Shown one piece after another: positions 8,147-15,949 of a stretch of 64,000 bases of DNA; the stretch's first letter is position 1, and each line of letters opens with the position of its first letter. Source of the stretch: Bradyrhizobium sediminis. Its GTDB lineage: Bacteria > Pseudomonadota > Alphaproteobacteria > Rhizobiales > Xanthobacteraceae. A program made the translations under genes and the position numbers. Under the pieces are notes generated by a model. The model was not told the origin of the DNA. It was given only the letters and a program-made list of their open reading frames with translations, and did no database searches. The DNA lies in the NCBI RefSeq assembly GCF_018736085.1, contig NZ_CP076134.1:1746501-1810500 (forward strand), in the 5' to 3' direction.

Positions 8147-8162
8147 TGGCACGCGAGTTGCT
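8147..8162 (+). promoter_or_regulatory. Sigma-54 promoter of nifB
   Basis: TGGCACGCGAGTTGCT is a perfect consensus -24/-12 element, 63 bp before the nifB ATG. Confidence 0.95.
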
Positions 8163-8224
8163 AATTGCCATCTCGCTAATTCTCTTCGGAACTTTTTGGA
8201 TTTGGCCAGCAGCGAGGATCGCAC

Positions 8225-9784
8225 ATGCAAGCTTCAATACACGAAGGTACCGCGGCTCCCAGCGTCGCGAACGTTGGAGAAGTGATGCAGGCGATCGCGG
8301 AGCACAAGGGCTGCGGCACCAGTGGCGGCAGCGGCAAGGCGAGCTGCGGCTCGGCGGCGGGGCAAGGCGATTTGCCAACCGAGATCTGGGAGAAGGTGAA
8401 GAACCACCCCTGTTACAGCGAGGAAGCCCACCACCACTACGCGCGCATGCATGTGGCGGTGGCGCCGGCCTGCAACATCCAGTGCAACTACTGCAATCGC
8501 AAATACGACTGCGCCAATGAATCGCGCCCCGGCGTGGTCAGCGAGAAGCTGACCCCGGAGCAGGCCGCCAAGAAGGTGCTGGCGGTTGCCTCCACCATTC
8601 CGCAGATGACCGTGCTCGGGATCGCGGGTCCGGGCGACCCGCTCGCCAATCCCGAAAAGACCTTCAAGACCTTCGAGCTGATCGCCAAGACCGCGCCCGA
8701 CATCAAGCTCTGCCTGTCGACCAACGGGCTCGCGCTGCCCGATCATGTCGACACCATTGCCGGCTTCAATGTCGATCACGTCACGATCACCATCAACATG
8801 GTCGATCCCGAGATCGGTGCAAAGATCTATCCCTGGGTGTTCTGGAAACACAAGCGCTACACCGGCGTCGAGGCCGCCAAGCTCCTGACCGATCGGCAGC
8901 TGCAGGGGCTCGAAATGCTCACCGAGCGCGGCATTCTCTGCAAGGTCAATTCGGTGATGATCCCGGGCGTCAACGACAAGCACCTCGTTGAGGTCAACAA
9001 GGCGGTGAAGTCGCGCGGCGCCTTCCTGCACAACATCATGCCGCTGATTTCCGCCCCCGAGCACGGCACCGTGTTCGGCTTGACCGGCCAGCGCGGCCCG
9101 ACCGCGCAGGAATTGAAGGCGCTGCAGGATTCCTGCGAAGGCGAGATGAACATGATGCGTCACTGCCGGCAGTGTCGCGCCGACGCCGTGGGCCTGCTCG
9201 GCGAAGATCGCAGCGCCGAGTTCACCACCGACAAGATCATGGCGATGGAGGTCAACTACGACCTCGACACCCGCAAGGCCTATCAGGCCAAGGTCGAAGA
9301 GGAGCGCGTCGCCAAGGTCGCTGCGAAGCAGGAGGAGCTTTCGACGCTGGCCGGCGAAATGAGCGAGATCAAGCTGCTGGTCGCGGTGGCGACCAAGGGT
9401 TCCGGGCTGATCAACGAGCACTTCGGTCATGCCAAGGAATTCCAGGTCTATGAACTCTCGACCTCGGGAGCGAAATTCGTCGGTCACCGCCGGGTCGATC
9501 TCTACTGCCAGGGCGGATTTGGCGACGAAGAAAGCCTCGAGACGGTGATCCGCGCGATCAACGATTGCCACGCGGTGTTCGTGGCCAAGATCGGCGGCTG
9601 CCCGAAGGCGGACCTGCTGAAGGCAGGGATCGAGCCGGTCGATCAGTTTGCCCATGAGTTCATCGAGAAATCGGCGATCGCCTGGTTCAAATCCTATCTC
9701 GACAAGGTCAACAGCGGTGAGATCGAACACGCCGAGCGCGGCGATGCCGAAATCCGCCAGGGCGCGCTGATCACGGCGGCCTGA
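8225..9784 (+). CDS. nifB: NifB, radical SAM FeMo-cofactor core (NifB-co) synthase
   Basis: Encodes 519 residues. The radical SAM motif CxxxCxxC is at Cys83-Cys87-Cys90, preceded by HVAVAPAC and followed by NRKYDC. The C-terminal third (about residues 385-490) is a NifX-like cofactor-binding domain with [10 protein letters not shown] and GGCPKADLL. NifB builds the [8Fe-9S-C] core common to all nitrogenase cofactors from [4Fe-4S] pairs and SAM. GAGGA precedes the ATG. It heads a long operon of Fe-S and accessory genes. Confidence 0.97.
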   Translation: MQASIHEGTAAPSVANVGEVMQAIAEHKGCGTSGGSGKASCGSAAGQGDLPTEIWEKVKNHPCYSEEAHHHYARMHVAVAPACNIQCNYCNRKYDCANESRPGVVSEKLTPEQAAKKVLAVASTIPQMTVLGIAGPGDPLANPEKTFKTFELIAKTAPDIKLCLSTNGLALPDHVDTIAGFNVDHVTITINMVDPEIGAKIYPWVFWKHKRYTGVEAAKLLTDRQLQGLEMLTERGILCKVNSVMIPGVNDKHLVEVNKAVKSRGAFLHNIMPLISAPEHGTVFGLTGQRGPTAQELKALQDSCEGEMNMMRHCRQCRADAVGLLGEDRSAEFTTDKIMAMEVNYDLDTRKAYQAKVEEERVAKVAAKQEELSTLAGEMSEIKLLVAVATKGSGLINEHFGHAKEFQVYELSTSGAKFVGHRRVDLYCQGGFGDEESLETVIRAINDCHAVFVAKIGGCPKADLLKAGIEPVDQFAHEFIEKSAIAWFKSYLDKVNSGEIEHAERGDAEIRQGALITAA

Positions 9785-9822
9785 ACATCCGAAAAATATG
9801 AATGAGCTACCAGGAGCAAGCG

Positions 9823-10047
9823 ATGGCGCTGAAGATCATATCCTCACAATGCACCAGCTGTTCGGCATGTGAGCCCGAATGTCCCAACGTCGCAATCACG
9901 GAGAAAAACGGAACCTTCGTGATCGATCCGAAGAAATGCACCGAATGCCTCGGGCATTTCGATGCCCCGCAATGCGCGGCGGTCTGTCCGGTCGATGATA
10001 CCTGCGTCATCGACAATTCCTTCCCGCGTTACCAGGTTCCGGCTTGA
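9823..10047 (+). CDS. fdxN: Nif-specific 2[4Fe-4S] ferredoxin (FdxN type)
   Basis: Encodes 74 residues from the ATG at 9823, which has GGAGCAA upstream; a frame opening at 9802 lacks this. Two cluster motifs are visible: [11 protein letters not shown] (Cys10, 13, 16, 20) and [17 protein letters not shown] (Cys39, 42, 51, 55), with the long insertion typical of FdxN-like ferredoxins downstream of nifB. It could supply electrons to NifB or nitrogenase. It lies 38 bp after nifB. Confidence 0.92.
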   Translation: MALKIISSQCTSCSACEPECPNVAITEKNGTFVIDPKKCTECLGHFDAPQCAAVCPVDDTCVIDNSFPRYQVPA

Positions 10048-10057
10048 GGAGGGCACG

Positions 10058-10366
10058 ATGAATTTCACCCTTACGCCGGCGGCAACCAAATTCATTCGGA
10101 TGATGATCCGTGCCGACGGGGATGCATCCTCAGGTTTCCGGCTCGCCGTCAGTCCCGGCGGCTGTTCGGGCCTGGCGGCCGATATCAGCGTCCGCAAGGA
10201 GCCCGCGGCCGGCGAGGCCGTGGTGGAACGCAATGGCGTCAAGCTCTTCCTGCCTGCGGAGAGCCGTATCCTGCTCGATGGCGTCACCATCGACTTCGCC
10301 GATACCCCGTCGCAAACCGGGCTCGTCTTCAAGGATCCGAAGCAGGTCTCCTGCTCGAGCCACTAG
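10058..10366 (+). CDS. Degenerate A-type (HesB/IscA-like) protein
   Basis: Encodes 102 residues; ATG at 10058 follows GAGGAGGG. It has the family start (FTLTPAATKFIR) and the first cysteine in SPGGCSGL. The usual C-terminal CxC is altered: the end reads VSCSSH, leaving one cysteine and a histidine. It may bind a cluster with different ligands or act in another step. It lies between fdxN and the TPR gene in the nifB operon. This is the second A-type protein in the window, besides the one at 4935. Confidence 0.8.
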   Translation: MNFTLTPAATKFIRMMIRADGDASSGFRLAVSPGGCSGLAADISVRKEPAAGEAVVERNGVKLFLPAESRILLDGVTIDFADTPSQTGLVFKDPKQVSCSSH

Positions 10367-10379
10367 ACAGGAGGCGCCG

Positions 10380-10919
10380 ATGATGGGGTCTGCGGATCGA
10401 GGCGAGCCGCAATCCGTCACGGAGGCGGCAGTCCTGGCCAATGCGTTGCTCGGCGGCGAGCTTCCGCCCGAAGCGGAATTCCATCTGTGGGAGGCCGGGC
10501 TTTCCTACCATCTGGACGATGTCGCCGAGCATCATCTGCGGGAAGCCCAGGCGCTTGCCCCCGGACACGCGGCGGTGCTGATCGGCCTCTACCGGTTCTA
10601 CTTCTACAAGGGACGTTTGGCCGACGCGCTGACGGTCGCGAAGCTGTGTCTGGAGAAGGCGGCGCGCGAAAACAGGCTTGCGGCCGATTGGCAAAAGGTC
10701 GCGGCCGGCGATGCCGCGTTCGGCCAATACGAGAACATCCTGCCGCGCTTCTACCTCTTCACGCTGAAGGGGTACGCCTATCTGCAGATGCGGCTCGGCA
10801 ACCTCGAAGAGGGCCGTGTAGCCGTCCTGAAGCTCCTCGAGCTGGATCCGAGCGACAAGGTGGGCGCGCGGGTGTTGCTCGAGGTCCTCGAACGAATGGG
10901 GCAGGACGATGATGGATGA
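10380..10919 (+). CDS. TPR-like helical protein of the nifB operon
   Basis: Encodes 179 residues from the ATG at 10380, preceded by CAGGAGGCG. The central part has alternating helices with tetratricopeptide-like spacing (GLYRFYFYKGRLADAL and LFTLKGYAYLQMRLGN). A likely paralog is the minus-strand gene 20133-20612, with the same YFCLYK/YQGxLDxA and LYTLKALAFIHLRQ pattern. It probably acts as a protein-protein adaptor in nitrogenase maturation. Its end overlaps the LRV gene by 11 bp. Confidence 0.7.
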   Translation: MMGSADRGEPQSVTEAAVLANALLGGELPPEAEFHLWEAGLSYHLDDVAEHHLREAQALAPGHAAVLIGLYRFYFYKGRLADALTVAKLCLEKAARENRLAADWQKVAAGDAAFGQYENILPRFYLFTLKGYAYLQMRLGNLEEGRVAVLKLLELDPSDKVGARVLLEVLERMGQDDDG

Positions 10920-11682
10920 CATCGACGAGGCCCGGGATTGGTGTGGCAATGAAATCGATTGCCGCGGCTGCGCTCACCAGGATCTGGCGAGCGCCGGCGG
11001 CTGCCGCCTGAAGCATGCCTGCGTCAACGACCGCTATGCGCGGCGTATCGATCGCTTCTTCAACTGGAATCCGGAACTTGCCAATTCCTACATCGCGCAT
11101 CCGCATTTCGAGGTGCGCGCGATCGCGGCCAAGCACGCCAGCGTATTCCTGCTGCCGCCGCTGCTCGACGATCCCGAAGAAACCGTGCGCTGGAACGCAG
11201 CGCGGCGGCTGCCGAAGCGGCTGGTGCTCCGGCTGCGGACGGATGCTCATCGCGAGGTCAGGATTCGCATCGCCTCGTTGCTCGACGATGCCGAGCTGAT
11301 GCCGATGATGAACGATCCGGATTACTACGTGCGGCTGGTGATCGCGCGTCGCGTCGCGCCGTCGCTGCTTGTGCACATGATCGACGATGAGGAGGCCGAA
11401 GTGCGCCGCATCGTGGCGCAGCGCATTCCGCGCGACTGGCTGCTTCGGATGGCGAGCGATCGGGATGCTCGGGTGAGGTTGGAGATCGCTCAGCGCCTGG
11501 CTCCGGAACTGCTCTTCCGGCTTCGTTACGATCCGGACTGGCGCGTGCGCTACGAAGTGGCGAGCAGGATCGCGGTCGGGGAACTCGCCGAACTGGCGGA
11601 CGATAGCGACGGCCTCGTACAGGACATGGCGCGGGCGCGTGCGACCGGCAGACAGGAGCGGCTAGGGGAGTTTCCGGCATGA
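10909..11682 (+). CDS. LRV (leucine-rich repeat variant) Fe-S protein
   Basis: Encodes 257 residues. The N-terminal 40 residues carry five cysteines (12, 18, 21, 32, 37), matching the small cysteine cluster domain ahead of LRV repeats. The rest is a chain of about 24-residue helical repeats rich in VRxxIARR and PEELLxxLxxDxD-type units (about residues 60-235). The Azotobacter vinelandii LRV protein, a [4Fe-4S] protein from its nif region, has the same plan. Its role is unknown; the repeats suggest binding a partner during maturation. Confidence 0.85.
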   Translation: MMDDIDEARDWCGNEIDCRGCAHQDLASAGGCRLKHACVNDRYARRIDRFFNWNPELANSYIAHPHFEVRAIAAKHASVFLLPPLLDDPEETVRWNAARRLPKRLVLRLRTDAHREVRIRIASLLDDAELMPMMNDPDYYVRLVIARRVAPSLLVHMIDDEEAEVRRIVAQRIPRDWLLRMASDRDARVRLEIAQRLAPELLFRLRYDPDWRVRYEVASRIAVGELAELADDSDGLVQDMARARATGRQERLGEFPA

Positions 11683-11999
11683 GTAATATCGTTCGAGACA
11701 GCGATGTGGTGGAGCTTTCCGCGCCGCCCTATTTCAATTTCGGCGAAAAGGTGAAGGCGAAGCGCACCATCCGCAACGACGGCACCTATGCCGGCAAGGA
11801 GATCGGAGAGGTTCTCGCGAAGAAGGGCGAGGAGGGCTACGTCGTCAGCATCGGGACATTCCTGCAGCAGTTCTACATCTACGGCGTCGAGTTCATGGAG
11901 AGCGGCAATCGTGTCGGGATGAAGCGCAAGGAACTGGACCCGGCGATTGCGCGCGACGAAATGTCGGATCTGCCTCTGCCGGGAGGAACCGCAGCATGA
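11679..11999 (+). CDS. nifZ: NifZ
   Basis: Encodes 106 residues. The NifZ core is visible: PPYFNFGEKVKAKRTIRNDG, GYVVSIGTFLQQFYIYGVEF and the MKRKEL end. NifZ helps mature the second P-cluster of the MoFe protein. It overlaps the LRV gene and the next nifZ-like gene by ATGA at both ends, so the three are tightly coupled. Confidence 0.92.
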   Translation: MSNIVRDSDVVELSAPPYFNFGEKVKAKRTIRNDGTYAGKEIGEVLAKKGEEGYVVSIGTFLQQFYIYGVEFMESGNRVGMKRKELDPAIARDEMSDLPLPGGTAA

Positions 12000-12235
12000 T
12001 CGAACCGAGACTCCCGAAATATCAATGGGGTCAGCGCGTCAAGGCGCTGATCGACCTTCTCAACGATGGGTCGTTTCCCGGCAAGCCCGCCGACGCCATG
12101 TTGGTCAGCGTCGGCGATACCGGAGAAATCGTTCAGGTTGGAACGCAGACCGAGGCGAACCTGCCGATTTACCTGGTCGAATTCGACGAGCGGCTCGTCG
12201 TCGGATGCCTCGAGGAAGAGATCAGCCCGCTCTAG
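11996..12235 (+). CDS. Second, shorter NifZ-family protein
   Basis: Encodes 79 residues that follow the NifZ pattern: YQWGQRVKALIDLLNDGSFPG, GDTGEIVQVG, LPIYLVEFDE. It lacks the C-terminal basic tail of NifZ. The ATGA overlap with nifZ suggests equimolar synthesis. A tandem duplication followed by divergence is likely; whether it replaces or assists NifZ is unknown. Confidence 0.82.
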   Translation: MIEPRLPKYQWGQRVKALIDLLNDGSFPGKPADAMLVSVGDTGEIVQVGTQTEANLPIYLVEFDERLVVGCLEEEISPL

Positions 12236-12248
12236 AGGAGCAGACACC

Positions 12249-12608
12249 ATGCTATCGGCCACTCTGATTCAGCCGGCGATCAGGCCATTCGCTCATCCGA
12301 ACGATCTCGACCGCAAGCGGATCGAGCGCGCATTGAAGGCGCGCAGACGGTACCGGTACGTCACGCCCAGCGTGACCACGACCATCGGCGGCTATCGGAT
12401 CGAAAGCCCATGCTGCTCGAGAAATGTCGATCGGGACGGCGGCGTCGTCGACGTCGCGCTGCTGTTGCATGATGCCGATGGCGCGCGATGGCAGCTGTTT
12501 CGAAAGGACCACCAGAAGGGCTTGTGGCAACTCGACAGCACCCATGAGCGGCTGCCCGCGGCACTGGAACGATTGAACGCCGATCCCGACCGAAGCTTTT
12601 GGCAATGA
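12249..12608 (+). CDS. Nif-operon protein of unknown function
   Basis: Encodes 119 residues from ATG at 12249, preceded by GAGGAGCAG. It begins with a basic helix (DRKRIERALKARRRYRYV) and then strand-rich sequence with SPCCSRN. This resembles the DUF3024-type pattern only loosely. Its 3' end contains the -24/-12 promoter of the next gene. Confidence 0.65.
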   Translation: MLSATLIQPAIRPFAHPNDLDRKRIERALKARRRYRYVTPSVTTTIGGYRIESPCCSRNVDRDGGVVDVALLLHDADGARWQLFRKDHQKGLWQLDSTHERLPAALERLNADPDRSFWQ

Positions 12609-12615
12609 ACTTGCA
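12600..12615 (+). promoter_or_regulatory. Internal sigma-54 promoter inside the nifB operon
   Basis: TGGCAATGAACTTGCA has GG-N10-GC and a perfect -12 half. It overlaps the stop codon of the gene ending at 12608. Transcription would start near 12626, which makes the GTG at 12622 unusable and supports the ATG at 12670. Upstream I find only TGT-N9-ACA (about 12523), not an exact NifA site. Confidence 0.8.
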
Positions 12616-12669
12616 TAACCAGTGCTTGCAAGAGCAGGGGGCGCGATCCTCTCACACAGGGCAACGGGA

Positions 12670-12939
12670 ATGGCGTTAGGCGCAGACGAGTTGATGGAAA
12701 TCGATCGGGTGCTTTCCGACCCGGGTGCCGATGCGCGCGTCTTTACCGAGCTGCGGCGGCGGTTTCCGCATCTGTCGTGGACGAAGTGCGACGCCAATGA
12801 CGTGACCGAAACCCCGTTCCGCAGCTATTCGCGATTTGAAATCCACCTCGTCGACCGCACCGACCACTGCCTGCAGATCACGGCGGACCCGGCGCGCGCC
12901 AGCGGCATCGTTCTGGCGAACCGGAACGCGATGTCATGA
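12670..12939 (+). CDS. Small protein of unknown function preceding the DegT-like gene
   Basis: Encodes 89 residues (MALGADELMEID...), start chosen because the longer GTG frame begins within the sigma-54 promoter. It is acidic, with PHLSWTKCDANDV and a beta-rich C-terminal half (FEIHLVDRTDHCLQIT). Two cysteines are present. Its stop overlaps the DegT-like start (ATGA), so the two products are probably made together. Confidence 0.65.
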   Translation: MALGADELMEIDRVLSDPGADARVFTELRRRFPHLSWTKCDANDVTETPFRSYSRFEIHLVDRTDHCLQITADPARASGIVLANRNAMS

Positions 12940-14141
12940 CCGAGCTCGCCATCGTGCAGGATATCGAAAGCGACGACGTCGTTGCCGAAGAGGCGGACGA
13001 GAGCTTCATCCCGCTTTCGGACCCCGATATCACCTTGGCCGAGCTCGAGGCCGTCGATTCGGTCATGCGGTCGCCTCGGCTTTCCTCAGGGCCTGCAGTG
13101 GAGGCCTTCGAGGCGGCGTTTGCGGCCTATCTCGGGCGCAAATATGCGATCGCGGTGCCGAGCGGCACGCTCGGGCTTCTGCTTGCCCTCAAGGCTTACG
13201 GGATCGGTCCGGGACAGGAGGTGATCGCGTCGCCCTATTCGTTCCGGGAGACCGCGCATGCCGTCAGCATCGCCGGCGCCAGGCCGGTATTCGCCGACAT
13301 CGACTACTGGGCCGGAACGCTGGTGGCGGAGAAGGCGGAAGCCCGCATTACTGCGAATACGCGCGCCATCGTCGCTTGCAACAATAACGGTCACCCCGCG
13401 CAGTGGTCGGAATTGCGCGCGGTGGCGAAAAAGCACGGCCTCGTGCTGATCGAGGATTCCACCGAAGCCATCGGCTCGCGCTACCAGGGCGCGCTGGTCG
13501 GAACTTTCGGCGACGTCGCGGTGTTCGATTTTTCGCAGCCTTCCGCATTGACCTGCGGTGAGGGCGGCATGGTGGTTACCGATGACGTCGACGTCGCGGT
13601 GGCGTTGCGGCGTCATCGCGCGCATCGTCTGGAAGAGCGCGCGTCCGTCGTCGTCAGCGCGACACCGGCCCATCAGGCCGGGATGAGCAGTATTGCGGCC
13701 GCGCTCGGCCTGGCGCAATTGCGGCGGCTGGACGAGATTCTGGAACGTCGACGGCTGACCGAACATCTCTACTACAAGCATGTGCAGTCCTTTGAGGGAA
13801 TAAAGCCGCCGTATGTGGGGCCTGACGTGACGGAGGTGAACTGGTTTCTCTACCTCGTTCATCTCGGCACGCGCTTCACGCGCTCCAGCCGCGACGCCAT
13901 CGTGGAAGATCTGCGGGTCGAGCAGGTGGAAGCGGCGGCCTACTGCAATCCGCTTCATCTGCAGCGGCACTATTTCGAACTCGGCTATCGCCGTGGCGAC
14001 TATTTCGTCACCGAAAAGGTGGCGGATCGTGCGGTCGCGCTGCCGTTCCACACCCATCTGACGGAAGATCAGATTGAATTCATCGTAGGCACGATGAAGG
14101 ACGCGTCGATCAATGTCGGGGCGGGTGCGGCAATCTACTAG
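12936..14141 (+). CDS. DegT/DnrJ/EryC1/StrS-fold protein lacking the PLP lysine
   Basis: Encodes 401 residues, the family length for sugar aminotransferases. Preserved parts: SGTLGLLLALKAYG, the PLP-ring aspartate in LIEDSTEA and the glycine-rich GEGGMVV. The lysine that forms the Schiff base with PLP normally sits five residues before that GEGG; here it is Ser203 (QPSALTCGEGG). The usual NxR cofactor-phosphate loop before the ALGLAQL helix reads AHQAGMS. It is thus unlikely to be an aminotransferase and may be a binding or scaffold protein. Its N-terminal 20 residues are acidic. Confidence 0.85.
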   Translation: MTELAIVQDIESDDVVAEEADESFIPLSDPDITLAELEAVDSVMRSPRLSSGPAVEAFEAAFAAYLGRKYAIAVPSGTLGLLLALKAYGIGPGQEVIASPYSFRETAHAVSIAGARPVFADIDYWAGTLVAEKAEARITANTRAIVACNNNGHPAQWSELRAVAKKHGLVLIEDSTEAIGSRYQGALVGTFGDVAVFDFSQPSALTCGEGGMVVTDDVDVAVALRRHRAHRLEERASVVVSATPAHQAGMSSIAAALGLAQLRRLDEILERRRLTEHLYYKHVQSFEGIKPPYVGPDVTEVNWFLYLVHLGTRFTRSSRDAIVEDLRVEQVEAAAYCNPLHLQRHYFELGYRRGDYFVTEKVADRAVALPFHTHLTEDQIEFIVGTMKDASINVGAGAAIY

Positions 14142-14166
14142 AAGTGCAACAAAGAGGAATCGAAAA

Positions 14167-14475
14167 ATGTCGATACTTACTGTCATGCCGTCAGGCAAAA
14201 CGATCGAGGTCGCCGAGGGGACGACCCTGCTGGCCGCGCTGCTCGGCGCGGAGATGGGCATCCTGCACAAGTGCGAGGGACAAGCCAAATGCGGCTCCTG
14301 CCACATCTACGTGCAGGAAGGAAGAAAGGGCCTCTCCAAGATAGCCCGCGAGGAGAATGAGAGGCTGGATACCATCGTCGGCATCGGCTCCAAGTCGCGG
14401 CTGGCCTGCCAGGCCAAGGTGCTGGGCACCGAGAACATCAAGATCGAATTGCTGGGCTTCGGCTCGGGCATCTAG
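14167..14475 (+). CDS. [2Fe-2S] plant-type ferredoxin
   Basis: Encodes 102 residues; ATG at 14167 follows AGAGGAA. Cluster ligands Cys36, Cys42, Cys45 (CEGQAKCGSC) and Cys81 (ACQA) give the C-x5-C-x2-C...C pattern, with the first spacing longer by one than in plant ferredoxins, as in adrenodoxin-type proteins. It may donate electrons to nitrogenase or to cofactor assembly. It follows the DegT-like gene by 25 bp. Confidence 0.88.
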   Translation: MSILTVMPSGKTIEVAEGTTLLAALLGAEMGILHKCEGQAKCGSCHIYVQEGRKGLSKIAREENERLDTIVGIGSKSRLACQAKVLGTENIKIELLGFGSGI

Positions 14476-14484
14476 GAGAGAGCA

Positions 14485-14709
14485 ATGGAATCGCAGACCG
14501 TGCTCATACACGTGCGCTTCGCGCCCAACGGCGTCGTCGTCGAAATCAGCGAGCGGCCGACGGCCCTCAGCCCTCAGGAATGGTACAATTTTCTGAGCGA
14601 CAAGGCTGCCAACGCCTATCAACCGCTTGCCGGCGGCCGCGGCGTGTTCCGGCTGACGAAGGACGCCCTCGATCCGCTCAAGGCCGAGAGCACGCCGACG
14701 GCGGCGTGA
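14485..14709 (+). CDS. Last gene of the nifB operon, unknown function
   Basis: Encodes 74 residues; GGAGAG lies 8 bases before ATG. Features are VLIHVRFAPNGVVVEIS and SPQEWYNFLSDKA, with no cysteines. It lies 9 bp after the [2Fe-2S] ferredoxin gene. It is too short and featureless for an assignment. Confidence 0.65.
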   Translation: MESQTVLIHVRFAPNGVVVEISERPTALSPQEWYNFLSDKAANAYQPLAGGRGVFRLTKDALDPLKAESTPTAA

Positions 14710-14769
14710 CGACGGCGGCACTGCACGGCGGAGACGGTTTGCGCGTCTCCGCTGCGGCCGTGGATGCGT

Positions 14770-15054
14770 TCATTTGAGAAATTGAATCCGGAACAAGCTG
14801 ATCTTTTCCGCGGTGTCGAGACCGCGCCGCGCCGGCCATCTGTTCTGGAAGAAGAACGTGGAGACGTCGCGGGTCACGTCCTTGCCCCTGACGTACCAGC
14901 GCTCGACGCCGTCGGGGGAAATCACCGCGGGCCCGTCGCCTCGATGGACCAGATTGTCTTCCAGCCAGAGCCTGGTGTCGGTGTAGAGATAGCAGCCGGC
15001 CTTGCGCGACATGTCGTCCTGATTGCGATCTTCCACCACGATCATTTCTGTCAT
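14770..15054 (-). CDS. Small protein of unknown function downstream of the GST gene
   Basis: Encodes 94 residues from the ATG at 15054, which follows GGAGCAG; the frame from 15126 has no site. It contains the motif LVHRGDGPAVISPDGVERWY, reminiscent of repeat units that recur in small proteins of unknown role. It is 72 bp after the GST gene on the same strand, convergent with the nifB operon. Confidence 0.6.
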   Translation of the reverse strand: MTEMIVVEDRNQDDMSRKAGCYLYTDTRLWLEDNLVHRGDGPAVISPDGVERWYVRGKDVTRDVSTFFFQNRWPARRGLDTAEKISLFRIQFLK

Positions 15055-15126
15055 AGCTGCTCCTGCTTCCCGGCCTCCGATTGCGCTGTTCATGCAAGAA
15101 TCATGCGCTGAGGTCAGGTAGCACAT

Positions 15127-15798
15127 TCATCCGGCATCCTGATCTTCGCGACGTGAAAACCTGGCAAGTGTTGCCGTATTGTACCCTTCCTCGCGCAACA
15201 CGCGCTGGACTGCGGGGCGCGCGAGCATGCGCATGTAATGCGTCACAAGACTATCCGGCAGCGCAATATTGGTCTTGTCGGCCCAGAATTCGACATAGAA
15301 GAGGATTGCATCGGCGACCGAGTAGTCGCCTGCCAGATAGGGTCCGGTTTCGATCGTGTTGTTCAGAATCGCAAAGCCCTTTGCGACGATGTCGCGGCCG
15401 AGGTCACGCACCGAGTCGTGGTCGGCTGGATTGCGGGCAAACGTGCTGGTGGCGAAGATGCGGGCGAAGCCCTGGCCGTGGATGGTCCCCACGACATAGG
15501 CCATGGCTTCGATCAGGCGGCACTCGCTCTCGATGCCGTTCGGCCACAGTCTGGCGCGCGGATAGCTGCGCGCCAGCCAATAAGCGATGGCCGGAACTTC
15601 GGTGAGCGATGTGCCATCGCGGCGTACCAATGTCGGAATCGTCGATTTTGGATTGATCGCGACATAATCCGGCTTGAACTGCTCGCCGGCCGGCAGGTTC
15701 ACCACGTGGGCCTCGAACGTCTCTTCCAGCTCCTCCAGAATGATATGGATAGCCGTCGAGCACGACCCGGGGGTCATGTAGAGCTTCATGGCTGCCAT
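15127..15798 (-). CDS. Glutathione S-transferase family protein
   Basis: Encodes 223 residues. Start at 15798 (MAAMKLYMTPGSCS) has AAAGGA upstream; the longer frame to 16062 would cross the promoter region. The N-terminal thioredoxin-like domain has MTPGSCSTA as glutathione-binding loop and STIPTLVRRDG with TEVPAIAYWLA; the C-terminal helical domain has YLAGDYSVADAILFY. GST genes occur in other nif regions; the substrate is unknown. A NifA site lies at 15925. Confidence 0.85.
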   Translation of the reverse strand: MAAMKLYMTPGSCSTAIHIILEELEETFEAHVVNLPAGEQFKPDYVAINPKSTIPTLVRRDGTSLTEVPAIAYWLARSYPRARLWPNGIESECRLIEAMAYVVGTIHGQGFARIFATSTFARNPADHDSVRDLGRDIVAKGFAILNNTIETGPYLAGDYSVADAILFYVEFWADKTNIALPDSLVTHYMRMLARPAVQRVLREEGYNTATLARFSRREDQDAG

Positions 15799-15853
15799 CG
15801 GTGGTCCTTTCGGCATCTCGCGGAACAGTGGATCCCGGGCGCACGCGCCCTCG

Positions 15854-15869
15854 CGGCATGCTTCATGCA
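15854..15869 (+). promoter_or_regulatory. Candidate sigma-54 promoter for the 15950 operon
   Basis: CGGCATGCTTCATGCA has GG-N10-GC. The -12 half is ATGCA rather than TTGCA. It faces the gene at 15950; the NifA site lies downstream of the expected start, which is atypical. Confidence 0.5.
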
Positions 15870-15881
15870 AATATCGGGTCA
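15866..15881 (-). promoter_or_regulatory. Candidate sigma-54 promoter for the GST gene
   Basis: The minus strand reads TGACCCGATATTTGCA: a perfect -12 half, but GA instead of GG at -24. The NifA site 15925-15940 is 44 bp upstream. It overlaps the plus-strand candidate by four bases, so the two would compete. Confidence 0.35.
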
Positions 15882-15924
15882 GTAGTGTTTTGCGGGCTCG
15901 TCGATGGGGCGAGTACGACAGCAA

Positions 15925-15940
15925 TGTCGTCTTTGCGACA
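15925..15940. promoter_or_regulatory. NifA site between the GST gene and the 15950 gene
   Basis: TGTCGTCTTTGCGACA is an exact TGT-N10-ACA. It ends only 9 bp before the ATG at 15950, so it fits the GST promoter better than the plus-strand operon. Confidence 0.6.
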
Positions 15941-15949
15941 AGGACAGGT

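Larger units (their letters stand above)
7900..8224. other. nifB control region without genes
   Basis: No coding frame is convincing here. The stretch holds the NifA site at 8033-8048, the sigma-54 promoter at 8147-8162 and the nifB leader. I see nothing specific in 7900-8030. Confidence 0.6.

Noticed and set aside
12520..12540. NifA site for the internal promoter at 12600
   Set aside because: The best candidate is TGT-N9-ACA, one base short of the required spacing.
12622..12669. GTG start for the small gene before the DegT-like gene
   Set aside because: It would lie upstream of, or at, the transcription start of the sigma-54 promoter at 12600-12615.
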